Notes under the pieces: generated by a model
The model's input: the letters and a program-made list of their open reading frames with translations, nothing else
Databases searched by the model: none
What the model was told of the DNA's origin: nothing
Program-made: the position numbers and the translations under genes
DNA from: Agrococcus baldri
GTDB lineage: Bacteria > Actinomycetota > Actinomycetes > Actinomycetales > Microbacteriaceae
DNA length: 64,000 nucleotides
Assembly: GCA_007988785.1 (NCBI GenBank)
Contig: BJUU01000007.1
Coordinates: 1-64,000, forward strand
Reading direction: 5' to 3'
In this document: positions 41,049-50,155 of the stretch, one piece after another
Layout of the letters: each line of letters opens with the position of its first letter
Position numbering within the stretch: position 1 is the first letter of the stretch

Positions 41049-41921
41049 ATGGAGGCTGCTTCTGAATGGACGGGACACAAGCTTGCTATCGATCTGCGGA
41101 AGTTCAGGGATCCGCTCCACTCGATTGCTGAGATTGACCCTAAACCGATCGAAGAGTTGACGCTATTTGTCGCTCGGAACTCGGATCTGTCCGGGCTGGA
41201 AGAGTTCAAGAACTTGGAATCTCTGTACATTGATCGCCGCGTGGACGTCCCCGAGGATGCCGTATTTCCGAAACTCGAGCGGTACGACGGGCCGTTCGCC
41301 GCCCCGATCCTGCGATCTCCGAATCTGCGTGAATTGCTCTGCACCGAAGCTCGGACCGCCATGCACGCCGATCTCGAGATCGTTGGGCCCCTGGAGCGCC
41401 TGTTGGCGTACGGCAACCGCAAAGATGGTGCCCTGCCGCGTCCGGCTCAGCCGGAAATGCTGCGCGACTTCGACGTGGCGTTCTTCGACTCGCTCGACTT
41501 GGACGGGCTGGCGCAGTGCCGCATTCTTTCGGAACTGCGCTTCGGCAGCGTCAAGCGCATCGATCATGTCGACCAGATCACAGAGCTCCCGGCGATCCGA
41601 CTGCTGTCGTTCGACGACGTGTTGCATCTGGCGCCGTCCGCATCCCTCGACGGGCTCATCGCTGAGACTGGAATCGGCATCAGTGGGCGGCATGGCTTCT
41701 CGCCCGCCGCACGCGCTCGACTCAGCGCCCTGGATCACGGGTGGGGCTTTCCGCCTAACCGATCAGAACGAAGGACACCGCTACACCACTACCGGGGACT
41801 TGACCCGACTGAGCAGAACAGCGGGCAGCCTTTTGCGTTCCCCAGATGCCACGATGCCACGACCAATCCATCGACGAGAGAAAGGGGTCCGCGTGGGCGC
41901 CTGGGGAACCGGACCTTTTGA
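41049..41921 (+). CDS. Leucine-rich-repeat-like protein, candidate immunity factor
   Basis: 290 aa from ATG 41049. The middle (residues about 25-215) is a run of short strand-helix units with spaced leucines (LTLFVARNSDLSGLEEFKNLESLYI, SPNLRELLC, LAQCRILSELRFGSVKRI, ELPAIRLLSFDDV), reminiscent of LRR-like immunity proteins of toxin loci. The start is uncertain: no ribosome-binding site is seen, and the frame is open upstream to a GTG at 40923. The last 29 bp overlap the DUF4259 gene, and the tail after about residue 230 looks unstructured, so the true end may have been lost. Family not recognised. Confidence 0.5.
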   Translation: MEAASEWTGHKLAIDLRKFRDPLHSIAEIDPKPIEELTLFVARNSDLSGLEEFKNLESLYIDRRVDVPEDAVFPKLERYDGPFAAPILRSPNLRELLCTEARTAMHADLEIVGPLERLLAYGNRKDGALPRPAQPEMLRDFDVAFFDSLDLDGLAQCRILSELRFGSVKRIDHVDQITELPAIRLLSFDDVLHLAPSASLDGLIAETGIGISGRHGFSPAARARLSALDHGWGFPPNRSERRTPLHHYRGLDPTEQNSGQPFAFPRCHDATTNPSTRERGPRGRLGNRTF

Positions 41922-42300
41922 CAACGACGACGCGGCCGACTGGATGCTTGAGCTAGAGGCGACAGGGGACGCCGATGCGCTTCTGCTCGACACGCTCGAT
42001 TCCGTCGGCCAGGGCGCCGACGCCTCCGAGGCGACTTGCGCGGTGGCTGCGATCGTGTGGATGCTGTCGGCGCCCGACGGTGAGTTCGCATCCGCCACGA
42101 AGCGGCCAATCCCTGCGCCGATCCTCACGGTGCAGCTGCGCTCGGTCGCCTTGCGAGCGATCGGTCACATCCTCGCTGAGGATGCTGAGTGGCGCGAGCT
42201 CTGGGAGGACGCGGACGAAGAAGAGCCGATCCAGCAGCTCGAGCACTATCGCCAACTGCTGATCAGCGACGACCACACGCCCGACCCTCGATCGTTCTGA
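41893..42300 (+). CDS. DUF4259-family protein
   Basis: 135-aa acidic protein. It starts GAWGTGPFDNDDAADWMLELE, the diagnostic DUF4259 N-terminus, followed by helical segments (EATCAVAAIVWML, LRAIGHILAEDAEWRELWED). GTG 41893 has AAAGGGG upstream. The family has no proven function; members commonly sit beside contact-dependent toxin or immunity genes, so a protective role in the RHS island is inferred. Composition is again close to the chromosomal norm, so this may be the right border of the island. Confidence 0.8.
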   Translation: MGAWGTGPFDNDDAADWMLELEATGDADALLLDTLDSVGQGADASEATCAVAAIVWMLSAPDGEFASATKRPIPAPILTVQLRSVALRAIGHILAEDAEWRELWEDADEEEPIQQLEHYRQLLISDDHTPDPRSF

Positions 42301-42372
42301 GCCCCAGCCCGAGTGCCCGATCAGCGCTGAACCCTTCGGCGCACCGGCCGTCGGCGAATCGCGACCGGCACG

Positions 42373-43218
42373 TCAGCCGGTGGGGTCCGGGGAGGACGCG
42401 ACCGACTCGGGCTCCGCCTCGGCAGGCGCCTCCACCGCGAGGTGCTCGCGCGCGAACTCCACCGTCTCGGTCAGCAGCCGCAGCCGGTCGCGCTCCGAAC
42501 GCGCCTGCCGGGTCTTGATCTCGGCGATCACCTGGCCCGTCCACTGCTGCTTCGCGAGCATCTGCAGCACCTCGGCGACCGGCTCGTTGCCGTGCCCGGG
42601 CAGCAGGTGCTCGTCGAACACGCGCCCCTCCTCGGCGGCGACCCCGTCGGTGAGGTGCAGGTGCCGCAGCCGGTCGCCCAGGTCGAGCGCCAGCTGCATC
42701 GAGTCGCGCTTCGCGAGCGCGCAGTGCGAGAAGTCGAGCGTCGCGTGGTCGACATCCATCTCGCTCGGGTCGATGCCGGGCAGGTACGCCTGCCGGTCGA
42801 TGCCGCCGGCCGCCCACGGGAACATGTTCTCGACCGCCACCTCGACGCCGTGCTTCTGCTCGGTCGCGCGCACCGCATCCGTGAACGTCCTCGCGTACTT
42901 GCCCTGCCAGCGGAAGGGCGGATGCACGACCACGGTGGGTGCGCCGACGGACACGGCGAGCTCTGCCGAGCGGTCGAGCTTGGTGAACGGGTCGCGGCCC
43001 CACACGAAGGTGGTCAGCAGCACCACGGGCGCGTGGATGGCCATGATCGGCTGCTCGTAGCGCTCGGCGTACTCCAGCAGCTTCTCGGGGCTGCGCGTCT
43101 TCGCATCGGTGGTGACCATCACCTCGACGCCGTCGAAGCCCGCCTCGCGCGACAGCCGGAAGCCGTCCTCGACCCCCTTGGGGAAGACGGAGATCGTGCT
43201 GAGGCCGACCTGGATCAT
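42373..43218 (-). CDS. Sugar phosphate isomerase/epimerase-like TIM-barrel protein
   Basis: 281-aa xylose-isomerase-like (AP endonuclease 2 family) barrel. Candidate metal or substrate residues are in TVVVHPP, VAVENMFPW, TLDFSHCAL, LRHLHLTDG, HLLPGHGNEP and VIAEIKT, which follow the family's E-D-H-E metal pattern. It could act on a sugar, inositol or hydroxyacid; the substrate is unknown. ATG 43218 follows a minus-strand TACCGT (43231-43226) by 7 nt, so it is probably leaderless. It diverges from ilvD. The C-terminal tail is A/E/P-rich. Confidence 0.85.
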   Translation of the reverse strand: MIQVGLSTISVFPKGVEDGFRLSREAGFDGVEVMVTTDAKTRSPEKLLEYAERYEQPIMAIHAPVVLLTTFVWGRDPFTKLDRSAELAVSVGAPTVVVHPPFRWQGKYARTFTDAVRATEQKHGVEVAVENMFPWAAGGIDRQAYLPGIDPSEMDVDHATLDFSHCALAKRDSMQLALDLGDRLRHLHLTDGVAAEEGRVFDEHLLPGHGNEPVAEVLQMLAKQQWTGQVIAEIKTRQARSERDRLRLLTETVEFAREHLAVEAPAEAEPESVASSPDPTG

Positions 43219-43345
43219 GGTGACGACGGTAGACCCTCCCGATGAACGTCGCGCATCCGGGATCCGAAGCGCGGGCGACCGCGGGGCGGCGCGCGGCCCT
43301 CGGGCGCACCCGATCCGACATGTCTGATCGGCGTAGGATCGGGCC

Positions 43346-45043
43346 ATGCCAGAGATCGACATCAAGCCGCGTTCCCGCGCCGTCACCGACGGCGTCGAAG
43401 CCACCACCAGCCGGGGCATGCTGCGCGCCGTCGGCATGGGCGACGGCGACTGGGAGAAGCCCCAGATCGGCATCGCGAGCTCGTGGAACGAGATCACGCC
43501 CTGCAACCTCTCGCTCGACCGGCTCGCCCGCTCGTCGAAGGAGGGCGTGCACGCCGGCGGCGGCTACCCGCTGCAGTTCGGCACCGTCTCGGTCTCGGAC
43601 GGCATCTCGATGGGCCACGAGGGCATGCACTTCTCGCTCGTCTCGCGCGAGGTGATCGCCGACTCGGTCGAGGTGGTCGTCAACGCCGAGCGGCTCGACG
43701 GCACGGTGCTGCTGGCCGGCTGCGACAAGTCGCTGCCCGGCATGCTCATGGCCGCCGCCCGCCTCGATCTCGCGAGCGTGTTCGTCTACGCCGGCTCGAT
43801 CGCGCCCGGCTTCGCCAAGCTCGAGGACGGCACGATCCCCGAATCGCTCACGATCATCGACTCCTTCGAGGCCGTCGGCGCCTTCAAGGCCGGCAAGATC
43901 TCGGCAGAGGACCTGCACCGCATCGAGTGCGGCTTCGCGCCCGGCGAGGGCGCCTGCGGCGGCATGTACACCGCCAACACGATGGCCTGCGTGGCCGAGG
44001 CGCTCGGCATGAGCCTGCCCGGCTCGGCGACGCCGCTCTCGGCCGACCGCCGCCGCGACTATTACGCCCGCCAGTCGGGCACTGCCGTGGTCGAGCTGCT
44101 GCGGCGCGGCATCACCGCCCGCGACATCCTCACGAAGGAGGCGTTCGAGAACGCCATCACCGTCGCGATGGTGCTGGGCGGCTCGACGAACGCCGTGCTG
44201 CACCTGCTGGCGATCGCCCACGAGGCCGAGGTCGAGCTCACGCTCGAGGACTTCCGCCGCATCGGCGCGCGCTCGCCGCACCTGGCCGACGTGAAGCCCT
44301 TCGGCGCCTACGTCGCGCAGGACTTCGACCGCGTCGGCGGCATGCCGGTGGTGATGAAGGCGCTGCTGGATGCGGGCCTGCTGCACGGCGACGTGCTCAC
44401 GGTCACGGGCAAGACGCTCGCCGAGAACCTGGCGGAGCTCGACCCGCAGCCGATCGACGGCACCGTCGTGCGCGCGATCGAGGACCCGATCCATGCCACC
44501 GGCGGCCTCACCATCCTCGACGGCACGCTCGCCCCCGAGGGTGCCGTGGTCAAGACCGCCGGCTTCGACGCCGAGGTCTTCGAGGGCCCCGCCCGCGTCT
44601 TCGACCGCGAGCGCGCCGCCATGGATGCGCTCACCCGCGGCGAGGTGCAGGCGGGCGACGTCGTCGTCATCCGCTACGAGGGCCCCAAGGGGGGCCCCGG
44701 CATGCGCGAGATGCTCGCCATCACCGCCGCCATCAAGGGCGCGGGCCTCGGCAAGGATGTACTACTCTTGACCGACGGCAGATTCTCAGGCGGCACAACC
44801 GGCCTGTGCATCGGCCACATCGCCCCTGAGGCGGTCGACTCCGGTCCGATCGCCTTCGTGCGCGACGGAGACCGCATCAAGGTCGACATCGCCGCTCGCT
44901 CGCTTGACCTGATCGTCGACGAGGCAGAGCTCGCCTCCCGGCGTGACGGCTGGGAGCCGCTGCCCCCGCGCTACACGCGCGGCGTCCTCGCCAAGTACGC
45001 GAAGCTCGTGCAGTCCGCCGCCAGCGGCGCGGTCACGGGCTGA
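43346..45043 (+). CDS. ilvD: Dihydroxy-acid dehydratase
   Basis: 565-aa iron-sulfur enzyme dehydrating 2,3-dihydroxy-isovalerate and its methyl homologue, the third common step of valine and isoleucine synthesis. Cluster-binding and catalytic motifs are [21 protein letters not shown] and [14 protein letters not shown], with the C-terminal [24 protein letters not shown] 43346 lies 6 nt after TAGGAT (43334-43339), a leaderless start. It is followed 29 bp later by ilvB, so the ilvDBNC genes are probably one transcription unit. Confidence 0.97.
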   Translation: MPEIDIKPRSRAVTDGVEATTSRGMLRAVGMGDGDWEKPQIGIASSWNEITPCNLSLDRLARSSKEGVHAGGGYPLQFGTVSVSDGISMGHEGMHFSLVSREVIADSVEVVVNAERLDGTVLLAGCDKSLPGMLMAAARLDLASVFVYAGSIAPGFAKLEDGTIPESLTIIDSFEAVGAFKAGKISAEDLHRIECGFAPGEGACGGMYTANTMACVAEALGMSLPGSATPLSADRRRDYYARQSGTAVVELLRRGITARDILTKEAFENAITVAMVLGGSTNAVLHLLAIAHEAEVELTLEDFRRIGARSPHLADVKPFGAYVAQDFDRVGGMPVVMKALLDAGLLHGDVLTVTGKTLAENLAELDPQPIDGTVVRAIEDPIHATGGLTILDGTLAPEGAVVKTAGFDAEVFEGPARVFDRERAAMDALTRGEVQAGDVVVIRYEGPKGGPGMREMLAITAAIKGAGLGKDVLLLTDGRFSGGTTGLCIGHIAPEAVDSGPIAFVRDGDRIKVDIAARSLDLIVDEAELASRRDGWEPLPPRYTRGVLAKYAKLVQSAASGAVTG

Positions 45044-45072
45044 CGCATCCAGGCATCGAGCCCAGGAGAGCC

Positions 45073-46860
45073 ATGACCATCACCCCACGGCCTGCGCCGC
45101 CGCGCACCGCCGAACCGCCCATCCTCACCGGGTCGGGCGCCGTCCTCCGCTCGCTCGAGCTGCTCGGCGTCGAGGATGTCTTCGGGATCCCCGGCGGCGC
45201 CATCATCCCCTTCTACGACGAGCTCATGCAGCAGTCGGCGATCCGCCACATCCTGGTGCGCCACGAGCAGGGCGGCGGCCACGCCGCCGAGGGCTACGCG
45301 GCCGCGACCGGCAGGGTCGGCGTCTGCCTCGCCACCTCCGGCCCCGGCGCCACGAACCTCGTCACCGCCATCGCCGACGCCTACATGGACTCGGTGCCCA
45401 TGGTCGCCATCACCGGCCAGGTCTTCAGCCACCTGATCGGCACGGATGCGTTCCAGGAGGCCGATATCACCGGCATCGTGATGCCGATCACGAAGCACAC
45501 CTTCCAGGTGACTCGCCCCGAGGACGTGCCGGGCGCCATCAAGGCCGCCTTCCACATCGCCTCCACCGGCCGCCCCGGCCCCGTGCTCGTCGACATCACG
45601 AAGGACGCGCAGGCCGACAGCGCACCCTTCGTCTGGCCCGAGAAGCTCGACCTGCCCGGTTACCGCCCGGTCACGAAGGCGCACGGCAAGCAGATCACCG
45701 CGGCCGCGCAGCTGCTCTCCGAGTCGCAGCGCCCGCTGCTGTACGTCGGCGGCGGCGTCATCCGCGCGAAGGCCTCGGCCGAGCTGCGCGACTTCGCCGA
45801 GTCGACCGGCGCGCCGGTCGTCACGACCCTGATGGCGCGCGGCGCCTTCCCCGACTCGCATCCGCAGCACCTGGGCATGCCCGGCATGCACGGCGCCGTT
45901 CCGGCGGTGCTCGCCTTCCAGGAGTGCGACCTCATCATCGCCCTCGGCGCGCGCTTCGACGACCGCGTGACCGGCAAGGTCGCCGAGTTCGCGCCCGGTG
46001 CGAAGGTCATCCACGTCGACGTCGACCCGGCCGAGATCTCGAAGATCCGCACCGCCGACGTGCCGATCGTGGGCGACGTGCGCGACGTGCTCTCCGACCT
46101 CTCGATCGCCTTCCAGGAGCTCGCGACCGATCAGCGGCCCGATCTCACCGACTGGTGGGAGCGCCTGCAGGGGCTGCAGGAGCGCTTCCCGCTCGGCTTC
46201 ACCGAGCCCACCGACGGCAAGCTCTCGCCGCAGCACGTCATCCAGCGCATCGGCGAGATCACCGGGCCAGAGGCGATCTACGCCGCGGGCGTCGGCCAAC
46301 ACCAGATGTGGGCGGCGCAGTTCATCAAGTACGAGCGGCCGAACGCATGGCTCAACTCCGGCGGCGCCGGCACGATGGGCTACGGGGTTCCTGCGGCGAT
46401 GGGCGCGAAGGTGGCCGAGCCCGACCGCGTGGTGTGGGCGATCGACGGCGACGGCTGCTTCCAGATGACCAATCAGGAGCTCGCCACCTGCACGCTCAAC
46501 GACATCCCGATCAAGGTCGCGATCATCAACAACTCGTCGCTCGGCATGGTGCGGCAGTGGCAGAGCCTCTTCTACGAGGGCCGGCACTCGTTCACCGACC
46601 TCGAGACCGGCTCCGACGCCAAGATGATCCCCGACTTCGTGAAGCTCGGCGACGCCTACGGCTGCCTGTCCATCCGCGTCACGAAGCCCGAGGAGGTCGA
46701 CCCGGCCATCAAGCTCGCGCTCGAGACCAACGACCGACCCGTGGTGATCGACTTCATCGTCTCGAAGGACTCCATGGTGTGGCCGATGGTGCCGCAGGGT
46801 GTCTCGAACTCCTTCGTGGAGTACGCGAAGGATCACAGCCCGGTGTGGGAGGAGGAGTGA
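45073..46860 (+). CDS. ilvB: Acetolactate synthase, large (catalytic) subunit
   Basis: 595-aa ThDP enzyme forming acetolactate or acetohydroxybutyrate from pyruvate. Visible are the catalytic glutamate in [12 protein letters not shown], the FAD-region [10 protein letters not shown], and the ThDP motif [20 protein letters not shown]...IINN. ATG 45073 has AGGAG upstream. No leader peptide or attenuator could be placed in the 29-bp gap after ilvD. The stop overlaps the ilvN start (TGATG), fitting one-to-one translation of the two subunits. Confidence 0.97.
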   Translation: MTITPRPAPPRTAEPPILTGSGAVLRSLELLGVEDVFGIPGGAIIPFYDELMQQSAIRHILVRHEQGGGHAAEGYAAATGRVGVCLATSGPGATNLVTAIADAYMDSVPMVAITGQVFSHLIGTDAFQEADITGIVMPITKHTFQVTRPEDVPGAIKAAFHIASTGRPGPVLVDITKDAQADSAPFVWPEKLDLPGYRPVTKAHGKQITAAAQLLSESQRPLLYVGGGVIRAKASAELRDFAESTGAPVVTTLMARGAFPDSHPQHLGMPGMHGAVPAVLAFQECDLIIALGARFDDRVTGKVAEFAPGAKVIHVDVDPAEISKIRTADVPIVGDVRDVLSDLSIAFQELATDQRPDLTDWWERLQGLQERFPLGFTEPTDGKLSPQHVIQRIGEITGPEAIYAAGVGQHQMWAAQFIKYERPNAWLNSGGAGTMGYGVPAAMGAKVAEPDRVVWAIDGDGCFQMTNQELATCTLNDIPIKVAIINNSSLGMVRQWQSLFYEGRHSFTDLETGSDAKMIPDFVKLGDAYGCLSIRVTKPEEVDPAIKLALETNDRPVVIDFIVSKDSMVWPMVPQGVSNSFVEYAKDHSPVWEEE

Positions 46861-47378
46861 TGAGCACCCACGTCCTGTCCCTCCTGGTGGAGGACAAGCC
46901 GGGTCTGCTGACCCGCGTCGCCGGGCTGTTCGCCCGCCGCGGCTTCAACATCGATTCGCTCGCGGTCGGCAAGACCGAGGTGCCGGGCCTGAGCCGCATC
47001 ACCGTGGTCGTCGACGTCGACAAGCTGCCGCTCGAGCAGGTCACGAAGCAGCTGAACAAGCTCGTCAACGTCGTCAAGATCGTCGAGCTCGAGCCCGAGC
47101 AGTCGGTGCAGCGCGAGCACCTGCTGATCAAGGTGAAGGTCGACAACGCGACCCGCTCGCAGATCCTGGAGGCGGCGACGCTGTTCCGCGCCCGGGTCGT
47201 CGACGTCACCACCGACGCGCTCGTGATCGAGGTCACGGGCGACTCGCCGAAGTGCCAGGCGCTGCTGAAGCTGCTGGAGCCCTACGGCATCAAGGAGATC
47301 GCGCAGTCCGGCCTGCTGGCCATCGGCCGCGGCGGCAAGTCCATCAGCGAGCGCGTGCTCAAGGGCGACCGCGCCTGA
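46860..47378 (+). CDS. ilvN: Acetolactate synthase, small (regulatory) subunit
   Basis: 172-aa regulatory subunit that confers valine feedback inhibition. The N-terminal ACT domain contains LVEDKPGLLTRVAGLFARRGFNIDSLAVG (residues about 9-37), and the C-terminal domain contains LIKVKVDNATRSQILEAATLFRARVVDV and the GLLAIGRG end. Start and ilvB stop share one base. The gap to ilvC is 65 bp and holds its ribosome-binding site. Confidence 0.96.
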   Translation: MSTHVLSLLVEDKPGLLTRVAGLFARRGFNIDSLAVGKTEVPGLSRITVVVDVDKLPLEQVTKQLNKLVNVVKIVELEPEQSVQREHLLIKVKVDNATRSQILEAATLFRARVVDVTTDALVIEVTGDSPKCQALLKLLEPYGIKEIAQSGLLAIGRGGKSISERVLKGDRA

Positions 47379-47443
47379 GGCGCGACCGCGACCTGCGGGC
47401 ATCGCGCGACCACGAACATCCGAACGAACACAAAGGAGTCACC

Positions 47444-48469
47444 ATGACTGAGGTCATCTACGACGACGGTGCCGACCTCGGCATCATCCAGGGCAAGAAG
47501 GTCGCCATCATCGGCTATGGCTCGCAGGGCCACGCGCACGCGCAGAACCTGCGCGACTCGGGCATCGACGTGCGCGTCGGCCTGCAGCCGGAGTCGAAGA
47601 GCCGCCAGAAGGCGACCGAGGCCGGCTTCCAGGTCGGCACGCCCGCCGAGGTCGCGGAGTGGGCAGACGTGGTCGTGCTGCTCGCGCCCGACCAGTTCCA
47701 GCGTCACATCTACAACGACGAGGTCGCCCAGCACATGAGCGCCGGCAAGACGCTCGTGTTCAGCCACGGCTTCAACGTGCGCTTCGGCTACATCGCCGCG
47801 CCCGAGGGCATCGACGTCGTGCTCGTCGCACCGAAGGGCCCCGGCCACACCGTGCGCCGCGAGTTCGAGGCCGGCCGCGGCGTGCCCGTGATCGTCGCCG
47901 TCGAGTCGGATGCGTCGGGCTCGGCCTGGCAGACGGCCTGGTCGTACGCGAAGGCCATCGGCGGCCTGCGCGCCGGCGGCATCAAGACCACCTTCACCGA
48001 GGAGACCGAGACCGACCTGTTCGGTGAGCAGGCTGTGCTGTGCGGCGGCGTCTCGCAGCTGGTGCAGTACGGCTTCGAGACCCTCACCGAGGCCGGCTAC
48101 CAGCCCGAGATCGCCTACTTCGAGGTGCTGCACGAGCTGAAGCTGATCGTCGACCTCATGTGGGAGGGCGGCATCGCCAAGCAGCGCTGGTCGGTCAGCG
48201 ACACGGCCGAGTACGGCGACTACGTCTCCGGCCCGCGCGTCGTGGACCCGAGCGTCAAGGAGAACATGCAGGCGGTGCTGAAGGACATCCAGTCGGGTGC
48301 CTTCGCCGAGCGCTTCATCGGCGACCAGGACGCCGGCGGCCCCGAGTTCAAGGCGCTGCGCGAGAAGGCAGAGGGCCACCCCATCGAGGCGACCGGCAAG
48401 AAGCTGCGCTCGCTGTTCGCGTGGGAGCAGCCGGACGCCGACTACGTCGACGGCAGCGCCCAGCGCTAG
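47444..48469 (+). CDS. ilvC: Ketol-acid reductoisomerase
   Basis: 341-aa class I (short) enzyme that isomerises and reduces acetolactate with NADPH and Mg2+. The Rossmann motif is IIGYGSQGHAHAQNLRDSG, with the cofactor loop LQPESKSRQKA whose serine/arginine favour NADPH. The C-terminal knotted domain shows KGPGHTVRREFEAG, EETETDLFGEQAVLCGG (metal ligands) and SDTAEYGDYVSGPRV. ATG 47444 has AAAGGAG 7 nt upstream. A dispersed repeat and a strong hairpin follow. Confidence 0.97.
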   Translation: MTEVIYDDGADLGIIQGKKVAIIGYGSQGHAHAQNLRDSGIDVRVGLQPESKSRQKATEAGFQVGTPAEVAEWADVVVLLAPDQFQRHIYNDEVAQHMSAGKTLVFSHGFNVRFGYIAAPEGIDVVLVAPKGPGHTVRREFEAGRGVPVIVAVESDASGSAWQTAWSYAKAIGGLRAGGIKTTFTEETETDLFGEQAVLCGGVSQLVQYGFETLTEAGYQPEIAYFEVLHELKLIVDLMWEGGIAKQRWSVSDTAEYGDYVSGPRVVDPSVKENMQAVLKDIQSGAFAERFIGDQDAGGPEFKALREKAEGHPIEATGKKLRSLFAWEQPDADYVDGSAQR

Positions 48470-48472
48470 ATC

Positions 48473-48540
48473 GTAGGTCGCCCTTCGACGGGCTCAGGAA
48501 CCGGAGCGCGCCGCCGTAGGCGGCACGCGTCACGAGACCG
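48473..48540. repeat. Dispersed palindromic repeat, long form, after ilvC
   Basis: Same architecture as 19495-19560: the first 27 bases are identical and the final CACGCGTCACGAGACCG is identical, with a different central stem (GCCGCC-GTA-GGCGGC). It starts 4 nt after the ilvC stop. Confidence 0.82.
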
Positions 48541-48543
48541 AAG

Positions 48544-48573
48544 AGGGCGGGGATCCCAACGGATCCCCGCCCT
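48544..48573 (+). terminator. Terminator of the ilv operon
   Basis: AGGGCGGGGATCC (48544-48556) pairs perfectly with 48561-48573 around CAAC, and TTG follows. It lies immediately after the dispersed repeat. Confidence 0.8.
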
Positions 48574-48608
48574 TGCGCATCCCACCCCCGCCGCGTTGAG
48601 TGGGGGAC

Positions 48609-50144
48609 ATGAGCTCTCTCTGGCAGGCGACCGGCCCGACGATCGGCTTCGACGAGGCCGCGCCGCGGCGCCCCGACGTGCTGGTCGTCGGGGCGGGCAT
48701 CACCGGGCTCGCGACGGCCGCCCTGCTCGCCCGTCGCGGTGCGACCGTCGTCGTGCTCGAGGCGCGAGAGGTCGGCGCTGTCGCGACGGGCAACACCACC
48801 GCGAAGCTCAGCCTGCTGCAGGGCGACCGGCTGCACCGCATCCTCGCGCTCGCAGCGCCGGAGGCGGCACAGGCCTTCGTCGACGGCTCCCTCGAAGGGC
48901 AGCGGCGGCTGCTCGAGCTGCTGGAGGAGCGGGGAGAGGCTGCGCAGCTGCTGCCGGCGGTCTCCTACGCCTCCGGCCGGGCGGGGGCCGAGTCGCTCGA
49001 GCGTGAGCTGGAGGCGGCGCGCAGCCTCGGGCTGCCGGTCGAGACGGGCGGCGCCGAGTCGCTGCCGTTCCCGGTGGCGGGTGCCATCCGCCTCGAGCAG
49101 CAGGCGCAGCTGCAGCCGATGACGGTGCTCTCGGTGCTCGCGCAGGAGCTGCGCGAGCGCGGCGGGCGCATCATGCGCGGCGCCGTCCGGAGCGTGCGCG
49201 CCGCTCGCGACGGCGTGACGGTGGTGACGGATGCTGGCAGCTGGCGGGCGGGCACCGCCGTGCTCGCGACCGGCGCCCCGGTACCCGCACGGGCGACCGC
49301 GACGCTGCTGGAGGCGCACCGCTCGTACGCTGCCGCCTACCGCGTCGACGCCCCGCTGCCGCGGGCGATGGCGCTGAGCGTGGATGCGCCGAGCCGCTCG
49401 CTGCGCACCGCAGAGGTGGATGGCGAGACGCTGCTGATCGCCGGCGGGGTCGGCCACTCCGTCGGCCGTCACCCCGACCCGCGCCGGCTGGTGGCCGAGC
49501 TCGACGGCTGGGTGCAGCAGCACTGGCCGGGCGCCGAGCGCACCCACGTGTGGAGCGCCCAGGACTACCGCACGCCCGACCGGCTGCCCTGGGTCGGCGC
49601 CCGAGCGGGCTCGGGCGGCCGCGTGCTGCTCGCCACCGGCTTCGACAAGTGGGGCATGACCGGTGGCGTCATGAGCGCGCTCGCCCTCACCGGGCGCATC
49701 GCGGGCCGCGAGCCGGAGTGGGCACGCACGCTGCGCCGCCGGGGCACGACGCCGACCGCTGTCGGCCGCCTCTCCGGAGCCTTCGTCGCGACGGTGGGCG
49801 CGGATCTTCGTGGCTGGCGCGAGGCGCTCGCGCCCGCCGCCGCGCCGCCCGAGGGCGAGGGGCGCCTGGGCCGCGACGGCGTGCGGCTGGTCGGCACCTC
49901 GACGGTCGACGGGCAGACGCGCCAGGTCTCGGCCTTCTGCCCGCACGTCGGAGCGCTCGTGCGCTGGAACCCGCAGGAGCGCAGCTGGGACTGCTCGGCG
50001 CACGGCTCGCGCTTCGCCCCCGACGGCACGCGGCTCGAGGGTCCGGCGGCGTGCGCGCTGGAGCTGAGGGCGGGGGCCATTGCTGGCCCCCGCCGCGACG
50101 CCAGCGCCGGGGCCCGTCCCGGGCCCCGGCCGCCGCAGGGGTAG
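48609..50144 (+). CDS. FAD-dependent oxidoreductase with C-terminal Rieske [2Fe-2S] domain
   Basis: 511-aa DAO-type flavoprotein: VLVVGAGITGLATAALLARRG at residue about 18, and GNTTAKLSLLQG, WSAQDYRTPDRLPWVG and LLATGFDKWGMTGG further on. A Rieske domain follows (residues about 430-490: CPHVGALVRW, then CSAHGSRF, Cys-His and Cys-His ligand pairs). The family is found near stress or redox genes; the substrate is unknown. ATG 48609 is chosen because it follows a G-rich stretch; GTG 48600 is also in frame. The last 25 residues are G/P/R-rich and encoded across two terminator-like hairpins, so the natural end may have been nearer residue 487. Confidence 0.86.
   Translation: MSSLWQATGPTIGFDEAAPRRPDVLVVGAGITGLATAALLARRGATVVVLEAREVGAVATGNTTAKLSLLQGDRLHRILALAAPEAAQAFVDGSLEGQRRLLELLEERGEAAQLLPAVSYASGRAGAESLERELEAARSLGLPVETGGAESLPFPVAGAIRLEQQAQLQPMTVLSVLAQELRERGGRIMRGAVRSVRAARDGVTVVTDAGSWRAGTAVLATGAPVPARATATLLEAHRSYAAAYRVDAPLPRAMALSVDAPSRSLRTAEVDGETLLIAGGVGHSVGRHPDPRRLVAELDGWVQQHWPGAERTHVWSAQDYRTPDRLPWVGARAGSGGRVLLATGFDKWGMTGGVMSALALTGRIAGREPEWARTLRRRGTTPTAVGRLSGAFVATVGADLRGWREALAPAAAPPEGEGRLGRDGVRLVGTSTVDGQTRQVSAFCPHVGALVRWNPQERSWDCSAHGSRFAPDGTRLEGPAACALELRAGAIAGPRRDASAGARPGPRPPQG
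50070..50129 (+). terminator. Two tandem GC hairpins inside the 3' end of the Rieske gene
   Basis: Stem 1: GCGGGGGCCA (50070-50079) with 50084-50093, loop TTGC. Stem 2: CCGGGGCCCG (50107-50116) with 50120-50129, loop TCC. Both are perfect 10-bp stems and lie before the stop codon at 50142, which is unusual for terminators. Confidence 0.6.
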
Positions 50145-50155
50145 CTCGGCGCGCG

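Noticed and set aside
40591-41160. 190-codon frame overlapping the duplicated membrane protein and the LRR-like gene
   Set aside because: It overlaps two better-supported genes in other frames. Only the middle part (from 40903) looks protein-like, and this is reported as a remnant.
45044-45072. Attenuator or leader peptide between ilvD and ilvB
   Set aside because: The gap is only 29 bp and contains just the ribosome-binding site.
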